In this document: piece after piece, positions 1 to 4,839 of the stretch
Numbering within the stretch: the stretch's first letter is position 1
Layout: each line of letters starts with the position of its first letter
Source of the DNA: Pseudomonadota bacterium
GTDB lineage: Bacteria > BMS3Abin14
Direction: 5' to 3'
Assembly: GCA_030636965.1 (NCBI GenBank)
Contig: DAOVVW010000020.1
Span: 1-8,946 of the forward strand
Length of the DNA stretch: 8,946 nt
The notes under the pieces: generated by a model
What the model was told of the DNA's origin: nothing
The model's database searches: none
What the model saw: only the letters and a program-made list of their open reading frames with translations
Program-made: the position numbers and the translations under genes

Positions 1-136
1 GATAGTTGTTGGTTATTAGTTGATAGTTTGACCGTAACCCAACGCCGAGAGCCTAACGCCCAGCGCCTTGTTTCACTAATTACTAATCACCAATCACCAA
101 TTACTCATAACGCATTACGCATCACGCATCACGATC
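1..136. repeat. Composite array of degenerate 7-bp tandem repeats
   Basis: Read in steps of seven, this whole block resolves into related heptamers. Positions 1-28 are gatagtt, gttggtt, attagtt, gatagtt. Positions 41-68 are aacgccg, agagcct, aacgccc, agcgcct. Positions 74-129 are cactaat, tactaat, caccaat, caccaat, tactcat, aacgcat, tacgcat, cacgcat, followed by cacgatc. Short spacers shift the phase between blocks. The first and third blocks are partly inverted copies of each other: 9-20 pairs with 82-93 at 11 of 12 positions. No coding frame explains the period, since seven is not a multiple of three. It resembles the heptameric short tandemly repeated repetitive (STRR) sequences of filamentous cyanobacteria in form; shared origin is not shown. 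The array may continue upstream of the window. Confidence 0.85.
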
Positions 137-142
137 TTGCGT

Positions 143-170
143 TTGAAAAGATGAAGAAATAGGCTAATAT
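143..170 (+). promoter_or_regulatory. Candidate sigma70-type promoter for the TPR-roadblock-aroQ-efp-accBC operon
   Basis: A -35 box TTGAAA (143-148, five of six consensus bases) is followed after 16 bp by TAATAT (165-170, four of six). It lies between the heptamer array and the first gene, about 100 bp upstream of the start codon. A second -10-like hexamer, TATAAA at 196-201, lacks a good -35 box. The call rests on sequence resemblance only. Confidence 0.4.
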
Positions 171-198
171 GTGTGGAAATATTGTGATTTTTTGCTAT

Positions 199-221
199 AA
201 AAGGCCTTTTAAGGCCCCTTT
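199..221. promoter_or_regulatory. Palindrome and possible leader hairpin before the first gene
   Basis: Positions 199-210 are a perfect 12-bp palindrome (AAAAGGCCTTTT). In RNA, 200-206 could pair with 213-214 and 217-221 around a six-base loop (207-212), with a two-base bulge at 215-216. It overlaps the TATAAA at 196-201 and lies in the leader of the first gene. It could be an operator or a weak RNA structure. No T-run follows it, so it is not a typical terminator. Confidence 0.25.
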
Positions 222-269
222 AGGTACATTCTGGTTTTTCTGTGCTTTGGGGAGCGAGGGAGGTACAGG

Positions 270-1397
270 ATGAGGGAGGAAGAGATTCGGCGGTACGAGC
301 AGATGCTGGCCGAAGACCCGGATTCGAGGGCATTTGCTCCTCTTGCCGAGGCGTACAGAAAAGCAGGAGATCTGGACAAGGCTCTTGCCACGGCCCATAC
401 CGGCTTGAGGATACACCCTGACTATGTCGGGGGGCTTGTTGTGGCAGGCAGGATTATGTTGGAGAAGGGTGATTACAAGAAAGCCCATGATGCTCTCACC
501 AGGGCAGTGAATGATGCTCCGGAGAACTTAATTGCCCAGAAATCCCTGGCGAAGACCGCAATGGCCCTTGGAGAATTTGACACTGCCCGACAGGCACTCA
601 AGGCTGCAATGCTTCTTAGCCCGGAGGACGGGGAAATAGTAGCCGATCTCGACCGTGTGGAACAGGCAGCTGCAAAAGCTTCCAAAGTTACCGGCCAGGT
701 CTATGATCCCGTCCCGGATATGGAAATTGAGGAAATGGTGTCTTCAGGGACAGCGGGATTACAGGACCATGTGTCACTTGCCGGTGAGCCGGATGTGGAA
801 ACGGGAGTGGCTGAAATGCCTCCCGATCAACCAGGTGATCCTTCACCCGGGGGTCAGGGTTTTCCGCCGCTGACAGATGATCTGGGTCTTTCACAGGAGC
901 CAGAGAGCCAGGACTTAACAGGTGATGCTTCAAAGGAAGTGATACCGCAGTTGGAGAGCCAGGAAGAACCGGTTGACTTTGTTCCGTTCCCGGTTCCGGA
1001 AGAGGTGCCCGAAGGACCCCTCCAGGTTGAGGAACCGGAAGTATCCGGCGTCCAGCAGGCTCAGGAGCAGATGCCTCCAGAAGGCGGCGTTCAGGACAGC
1101 CCCTCCGGTGAACCGGAGATCGCTACCGAGACCCTTGCTGATCTCTATGCGGACCAGGGTGAACCTGAAAAGGCCGCCCGGATATACAAGCAGTTGCTTG
1201 ACAGCGAGCCGGCTGACGAGGAAGTGGCCTCGAAGCTCAAGGGACTTGATGATAAAGGGGCAGAACCGACCCCCACGGTCAAAGAGACTTTTGCCGATCC
1301 CGAAGGTGAGGCCGGGGAGAGCAAAATTCCCCAGGAGGATCTGGTAGAGACCCTGGAGGCTTGGCTCGAAAACGTGGAAAGGATGCGACCTAAATGA
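270..1397 (+). CDS. TPR protein with acidic, proline-rich linker and C-terminal TPR
   Basis: This predicted 375-residue soluble protein is probably a scaffold; its function is not known. Three tetratricopeptide repeats are visible at about residues 18-50, 52-84 and 86-118, with the usual small and aromatic positions (for example LAEAYRKAGDLDKAL). Residues about 138-283 form a low-complexity linker rich in E, D, P and Q. A fourth TPR-like unit covers about 284-317 (LADLYADQGEPEKAARIY), and the protein ends in a helix with an EDLVETLEAWLENVERM motif (356-372). No signal peptide or membrane segment is seen. The ATG at 270 is preceded by a strong ribosome site (GGGAGGT, 258-264) at a five-base spacing. 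The stop overlaps the Roadblock gene by four bases (ATGA), so the two products are probably made together and may interact. The layout (TPR, acidic linker, TPR) is repeated in the larger protein at 4840-7752. Confidence 0.9.
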   Translation: MREEEIRRYEQMLAEDPDSRAFAPLAEAYRKAGDLDKALATAHTGLRIHPDYVGGLVVAGRIMLEKGDYKKAHDALTRAVNDAPENLIAQKSLAKTAMALGEFDTARQALKAAMLLSPEDGEIVADLDRVEQAAAKASKVTGQVYDPVPDMEIEEMVSSGTAGLQDHVSLAGEPDVETGVAEMPPDQPGDPSPGGQGFPPLTDDLGLSQEPESQDLTGDASKEVIPQLESQEEPVDFVPFPVPEEVPEGPLQVEEPEVSGVQQAQEQMPPEGGVQDSPSGEPEIATETLADLYADQGEPEKAARIYKQLLDSEPADEEVASKLKGLDDKGAEPTPTVKETFADPEGEAGESKIPQEDLVETLEAWLENVERMRPK

Positions 1398-1753
1398 TTT
1401 TCGAGGATGTTTTAGAGGAGATCTGTACAGGTGCTACCGGGGTTCAGGGTTCGGTGATAATGGGGATGGACGGCATCCCCATTGGCGAGCACATCGTTGA
1501 TCCGGATTGCAATATCCAGACTGTAGGAATCGAGTATGCAAATGCCATCAAGAGTATCCAGAATGCGTCTAAATCATTGAATGCCGGTGAGGTGCAGGAA
1601 GTGATCATCAACACGACTGGCAGCGTCTTTATACTCAGGCTGATAAACCCTGAATATTTCATCGCCCTTGCTCTGGATCCGGATGGTAACTACGGAAAAG
1701 CACGTTACTTGATGAGACTGGCCATTCCTGGTCTCGTGGGAGAATTCGATTGA
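1394..1753 (+). CDS. Roadblock/LC7 domain protein (MglB-like)
   Basis: The 119-residue product is a single Roadblock/LC7 domain. The N-terminal helix (MIFEDVLEEICTG) leads into the typical strand-turn-strand VQGSVIMGMDGIPIGEH (residues 17-33). A long central helix rich in A, I and N follows (about 44-64), and then the strands VQEVIINTTGSVFILRLI (67-84) and YFIALALDPDGNYGKARYLM (88-107). Proteins of this family dimerise and often act on Ras-like small GTPases; MglB, for example, is the GTPase-activating partner of MglA in Myxococcus polarity control. No GTPase gene is in this window, so the partner is unknown; the overlapping TPR gene upstream is the obvious candidate. The start ATG shares ATGA with the preceding stop, and GGAAAGG (1376-1382) is a plausible ribosome site. 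The stop overlaps the aroQ start by one base. Confidence 0.85.
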   Translation: MIFEDVLEEICTGATGVQGSVIMGMDGIPIGEHIVDPDCNIQTVGIEYANAIKSIQNASKSLNAGEVQEVIINTTGSVFILRLINPEYFIALALDPDGNYGKARYLMRLAIPGLVGEFD

Positions 1754-2211
1754 TGAAAGTTCTTGTCATACAGGGTCCCAACCTTAATCTTCTCGGGAAA
1801 AGGGAGGAGGAGGTTTACGGGGGGGTAACCCTGGAGGAGATAAACTCTGAGCTTGCCGAGGTTGGCAAACAGTTGGGTGTGGAGGTTCGATCTTTCCAGT
1901 CGAACCACGAAGGAGAGATAGTAGACGAGATTCAGAGGGCCCCTGCTGAGGATTATAATGCCATCATAATCAACCCGGCAGCCTATACCCATACCAGTAT
2001 AGCCATTCGTGACGCTCTGCTGGCTGTTAAACTGCCCTATTACGAGGTCCACATATCGAACATTTTCGCCAGGGAGGAATTCAGGCATCGCTCGCTTATT
2101 TCCGATGGTGCTTCAGGCATTGTGACCGGGTTCGGTACAGTTGGTTATATGCTGGCTCTTAAGGGAGTTTCCAGACACCTGGACATAATAAAGAAAGAGG
2201 GAGGAAAGTAG
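1753..2211 (+). CDS. aroQ: Type II 3-dehydroquinate dehydratase
   Basis: This enzyme removes water from 3-dehydroquinate to give 3-dehydroshikimate, the third step of the shikimate pathway to aromatic amino acids; it acts in the cytoplasm, typically as a dodecamer. The 152-residue length is typical for type II enzymes. Visible family motifs include QGPNLNLLGKRE (residues 7-18) and the catalytic tyrosine in EVYGG (Y22), with R17 nearby. Also present are the substrate-binding INPAAYTHTS (73-82, N74 and H80), the catalytic histidine in EVHISN (H100), and REEFRHRS (107-114). The ATG at 1753 fits homologues (MKVLVIQGPN) and overlaps the Roadblock stop as TGATG. A TTG at 1750 would add only one residue. 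A GGGAGA ribosome site lies at 1738-1743. The tight overlap suggests coupling to the upstream TPR/Roadblock pair, though no functional link is known. Confidence 0.96.
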   Translation: MKVLVIQGPNLNLLGKREEEVYGGVTLEEINSELAEVGKQLGVEVRSFQSNHEGEIVDEIQRAPAEDYNAIIINPAAYTHTSIAIRDALLAVKLPYYEVHISNIFAREEFRHRSLISDGASGIVTGFGTVGYMLALKGVSRHLDIIKKEGGK

Positions 2212-2217
2212 AAGTTG
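2200..2217 (+). promoter_or_regulatory. Ribosome binding site supporting the TTG start of efp
   Basis: GGAGGAAAG (2200-2208, within the tail of aroQ) precedes TTG at 2215. No upstream ATG fits, and the residues directly after TTG (IPTNQFRRGM) match the normal EF-P N-terminus, so TTG is the likely start codon. Confidence 0.6.
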
Positions 2218-2778
2218 ATACCTACAAACCAGTTCAGGCGGGGAATGAAGATCGAACTCGAAGGTGAACCCTTTATAATCTCGGAGTTCCAGCACGTCAA
2301 GCCCGGAAAAGGCGGGGCGTTTGTCAGAACAAAGCTCAAAAGCCTGTTAACCGGGAGCGTGCTGGATCACACATTCCGATCCGGAGAAAAGGTGAAAAGG
2401 CCGGATTTTGAGGAGAAGGAGATGCAGTTCCTCTACGGTGATGACGGAGGTGGTTACCATTTCATGGATCTGGATACTTATGATCAGATATCCATTTCCT
2501 CTGATGAACTGGGTGACGTAGTGGGATTCCTTCAGGAGCAGATATCCGTTACGGTTCAGCTGTATAATGGCAAACCGATAGGTGTGGTACTGCCTATTTT
2601 TGTCTCTCTTAAGATCGTAAAATCCGAACCCGGTGTCAAGGGAGACACGGCCTCCGGGGCAACCAAACCTGCCGAGCTTGAGACTGGAGCAGTCATTCAG
2701 GTTCCCCTTTTCGTGGAAGAGGGTGACGTGGTGAAGATAGACACGAGAACGGGAGAATATTCAGAGCGCGCAAGGTAG
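2215..2778 (+). CDS. efp: Translation elongation factor P
   Basis: EF-P binds stalled ribosomes between the P and E sites and helps form peptide bonds at runs of proline. The 187-residue length is normal. The N-terminal KOW-like domain (about 1-65) carries the loop HVKPGKGGAF, with K32 at the position of the modified lysine 34 of E. coli EF-P. The two OB-fold domains follow, with YHFMDLDTYDQ (about 82-92) and the C-terminal signature GDTASGATKPAELETG and VPLFVEEGDVVKIDTRTGEY. A lysine at the loop tip is compatible with EpmA-type beta-lysylation and not with the arginine rhamnosylation route; no modification enzyme is encoded here. The gene starts with TTG three bases after the aroQ stop and is followed by accB after 22 bp. 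The large TPR protein at 4840-7752 contains a run of five prolines (707-711) and could be a client. Confidence 0.97.
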   Translation: MIPTNQFRRGMKIELEGEPFIISEFQHVKPGKGGAFVRTKLKSLLTGSVLDHTFRSGEKVKRPDFEEKEMQFLYGDDGGGYHFMDLDTYDQISISSDELGDVVGFLQEQISVTVQLYNGKPIGVVLPIFVSLKIVKSEPGVKGDTASGATKPAELETGAVIQVPLFVEEGDVVKIDTRTGEYSERAR

Positions 2779-2800
2779 CATACTATCACGGGAGAATATT
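2749..2800 (+). repeat. 13-bp direct repeat around the efp-accB junction
   Basis: The sequence ACGGGAGAATATT occurs exactly twice, at 2749-2761 inside the last codons of efp and at 2788-2800 just before the accB start codon. The second copy supplies the accB ribosome site (GGGAG, 2790-2794, six bases from ATG). The copies are 39 bp apart. This may be a small duplication or a site with a regulatory role. Confidence 0.7.
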
Positions 2801-3274
2801 ATGGAGTTAAAGGAGATAAGAGAGCTTCTGAAGCTTATCAAGAGATACAAGATACAGGATTTTTCCCTGAAAAAGGGGGACAACAAAGTCAGGATCAGGA
2901 TGGGTCATCTGGAAGCGCCCAGTGAGTACGCGCCGGTGAAGGCTGCGCCGATATCCGAACTGACTCCTGTACCGGCCGCGCCGGCTCCATCAGAGGCTGG
3001 GCCCACTGAGAGCCAGCTTACAGTAGGCGAGAATCAGTTTCTGGTTACTTCGCCCATAGTCGGAACTTTTTACAGAGCTCCTTCACCTGAGTCGCCGTCC
3101 TTCGTGGATGTCGGAGGGGCTGTCAGTAAGGGCACTGTGCTTTGTATCGTTGAGGCCATGAAGATCATGAATGAGATCGAATGTGAGGTAAATGGAAAGA
3201 TCTCAGCAATTCTGGTTGAAAACGCTCAGCCGATTGAATACGGCGAGCCCCTCTTCATCATAGATTTGGCCTGA
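2801..3274 (+). CDS. accB: Biotin carboxyl carrier protein of acetyl-CoA carboxylase
   Basis: AccB carries biotin between the biotin carboxylase and carboxyltransferase of acetyl-CoA carboxylase, the committed step of fatty-acid synthesis. The 157-residue product has the expected three parts. An N-terminal interaction helix-rich region (ELKEIRELLKLIKRYKIQDF, 2-21) is followed by a flexible Ala/Pro linker (about 39-70), and the C-terminal biotinyl domain (about 78-157) has the biotin-attachment motif EAMKIMNEIE, with K121 as the modified lysine. The segment TFYRAPSPESPSFVDVG (89-105) corresponds to the bacterial 'thumb' insertion, which marks a true AccB rather than a decarboxylase or pyruvate carboxylase carrier. 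It lies 22 bp after efp and one base before accC. The carboxyltransferase genes accA and accD are not in the window. Confidence 0.97.
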   Translation: MELKEIRELLKLIKRYKIQDFSLKKGDNKVRIRMGHLEAPSEYAPVKAAPISELTPVPAAPAPSEAGPTESQLTVGENQFLVTSPIVGTFYRAPSPESPSFVDVGGAVSKGTVLCIVEAMKIMNEIECEVNGKISAILVENAQPIEYGEPLFIIDLA

Positions 3275-3275
3275 T

Positions 3276-4622
3276 ATGTCCCGTCACTTTTCAAAAATAC
3301 TGGTTGCAAACAGAGGTGAGATAGCACTTCGAGTTATACGGGCGTGCCGCGAACTGGGCATAAAGACCGTAGCTGTATATTCGGATGTGGACAGGGAAGC
3401 CCTTCACGCCAGGTTTGCGGATGAGAGCATCTGCATCGGTCCGTCCGCTAGCCAACAGAGCTACCTCAACATTCCTTCGATCATCAGCGCGGCGGAGGTA
3501 TCTGATGCCGAGGCCATCCATCCAGGTTACGGTTTCCTGGCAGAAGATCCGGAGTTTGCAGAAGTCTGTGAGGCCAGCGGTATAACCTTCATTGGACCGA
3601 ATTCCGCCCACATAAGGCTGATGGGAAATAAGATCAAGGCTCGCGAACTGGCAGTCCGGGTTGGCTTACCAATTCCGGAAGGGGGTGGAGAGGGTCTTGC
3701 GGATCCGGATGTCGCCCTTAAGGTTGCAAAGGATCTGGGTTTTCCAGTCATGATAAAAGCGGCAGCCGGAGGTGGCGGCAGGGGGATAAGGGTTGTTCAC
3801 TCAGAGGCATCGTTCAGGACGGCTTTTTCAGCTGCCCAATCCGAGGCTATGGCCGGCTTTAACAGTCCCGATGTCTATATGGAGAGGTTCATCACGAATC
3901 CGAGACACGTGGAATTTCAGATACTTGCCGACAACCACGGTTCGGTCATTCACCTGGGTGAGAGGGAGTGCAGTATCCAGAGGCGCTATCAGAAATTGAT
4001 AGAGGAGGCTCCCTCGCCGGTACTGGATGAGGATCTCAGAAAGACGATGGGTGAGGCTGCAGTAAAATTGACCAAAGAGGCAGGTTACGTGAATGCCGGG
4101 ACTGTTGAGTTCCTTCTGGATGAAGACATGAATTATTACTTCATGGAGATGAACACAAGGATCCAGGTTGAGCATCCGGTTACTGAGATGGTAACGGGGA
4201 TCGACCTGGTCAAGGAGCAGATCAGGATCAGTGCTGGTCAGACCCTGAATATTGAGCAAAAAGACGTTGAGATGATCGGACATGCCATTGAGTGCAGGAT
4301 AAATGCTGAGGACCCGGAGAATTTCAGGCCCTCCCCCGGGACAATTGCTTTCTACTATGCGCCAGGAGGTCCAGGTATCAGAGTAGATTCGGCCGCCTAC
4401 GAATCATACTTCATTCCGCCGTTTTACGACTCCATGGTGGCCAAGCTTATCGCCCACGGTAAGGACAGGGAAGAAGCTCTTGCCCGCATGACACGCGCAC
4501 TGGATGAGTTCGTCATAGACGGTGTCAAAACGACAATACCTCTCCACCAGAGGATCCTTGCTACAATGAAGTTTAAAAAGGGCGAATACAGCACGAACTT
4601 TTTAGAGGAGATGATGAAGTAG
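3276..4622 (+). CDS. accC: Biotin carboxylase subunit of acetyl-CoA carboxylase
   Basis: AccC uses ATP and bicarbonate to carboxylate biotin on AccB. The 448-residue length is standard. The N-terminal domain starts at KILVANRGEIALRVIRACRE (7-26). The ATP-grasp region shows KAAAGGGGRGIR (161-172), and RYQKLIEEAPS (237-247) lines the active site. The signature MNTRIQVEHPVTE (292-304) holds the metal and bicarbonate residues E291, N293, R295, Q297 and E299. R341 in ECRINAEDP corresponds to E. coli R338. No key residue is missing. The start ATG lies one base after the accB stop and has no convincing ribosome site of its own, so translation probably depends on accB; this would keep the two subunits balanced. 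The closest alternatives, pyruvate or propionyl-CoA carboxylase subunits, are less likely given the length, the thumb-bearing AccB partner and the absence of a fused domain. Confidence 0.97.
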   Translation: MSRHFSKILVANRGEIALRVIRACRELGIKTVAVYSDVDREALHARFADESICIGPSASQQSYLNIPSIISAAEVSDAEAIHPGYGFLAEDPEFAEVCEASGITFIGPNSAHIRLMGNKIKARELAVRVGLPIPEGGGEGLADPDVALKVAKDLGFPVMIKAAAGGGGRGIRVVHSEASFRTAFSAAQSEAMAGFNSPDVYMERFITNPRHVEFQILADNHGSVIHLGERECSIQRRYQKLIEEAPSPVLDEDLRKTMGEAAVKLTKEAGYVNAGTVEFLLDEDMNYYFMEMNTRIQVEHPVTEMVTGIDLVKEQIRISAGQTLNIEQKDVEMIGHAIECRINAEDPENFRPSPGTIAFYYAPGGPGIRVDSAAYESYFIPPFYDSMVAKLIAHGKDREEALARMTRALDEFVIDGVKTTIPLHQRILATMKFKKGEYSTNFLEEMMK

Positions 4623-4636
4623 GTTTGGAAATAAGT

Positions 4637-4720
4637 AGTCAGGAGTCAGGAGTCAGTGGTCAGTTTCAAACAATGAATGATTACACAATACGATCCTGGA
4701 TCCTGACTTCTGAATTCTGG
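4637..4720. repeat. Second heptamer array with inverted arms
   Basis: The left arm reads agtcagg, agtcagg, agtcagt, ggtcagt (4637-4664). The right arm reads atcctgg, atcctga, cttctga, attctgg (4693-4720). The arms are inverted relative to each other: 4637-4651 can pair with 4694-4708 at 13 of 15 positions around a 42-base loop. No T-run follows, so it is not a standard intrinsic terminator, although it is the only strong dyad between accC and the next gene. The seven-base period is shared with the array at 1-136, but the unit sequences differ. Confidence 0.8.
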
Positions 4721-4734
4721 TTAAACTAGAAACT

Positions 4735-4762
4735 TTGAATTACGGCATCATTGATTTATAAA
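4735..4762 (+). promoter_or_regulatory. Candidate promoter for the large TPR gene and ATPase
   Basis: TTGAAT (4735-4740) and TATAAA (4757-4762, five of six consensus bases) are separated by 16 bp, about 75 bp upstream of the ATG at 4840. A less well spaced alternative is TTGATT (4751-4756) with TAATAT (4776-4781), 19 bp apart. The rest of the 217-bp gap, apart from the heptamer array, shows no open frame or RNA gene. The ribosome site before 4840 is weak (AAGG at 4824-4827, twelve bases away). Confidence 0.35.
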
Positions 4763-4839
4763 CACGGTTCTGATGTAATATAGAGTTTATTGGAAGTTTT
4801 AACCGTTCTATCGGTATTAACAAAAGGCGACATTGAAAA

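Noticed and set aside
1..136. Possible CRISPR array at the window start
   Set aside because: The repeats are 7 bp, degenerate and directly adjacent, without 25-40 bp repeats or unique spacers, and no cas genes are present.
195..488. A 97-codon open frame on the - strand overlapping the first gene's start
   Set aside because: It runs antisense to clear TPR-coding sequence and through the leader; the translation is low-information and has no ribosome site worth noting.
1750..1752. TTG at 1750 as the aroQ start
   Set aside because: The adjacent ATG at 1753 gives the family's usual N-terminus and is the stronger start codon; the difference is a single residue.
3828..4283. A 151-codon - strand open frame
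   Set aside because: It is a shadow of the conserved accC active-site region, which is certain on the + strand.
4637..4720. Intrinsic terminator after accC
   Set aside because: The stem has a 42-base loop and no following T-run, so it does not have the form of a Rho-independent terminator, though it may still influence transcription.
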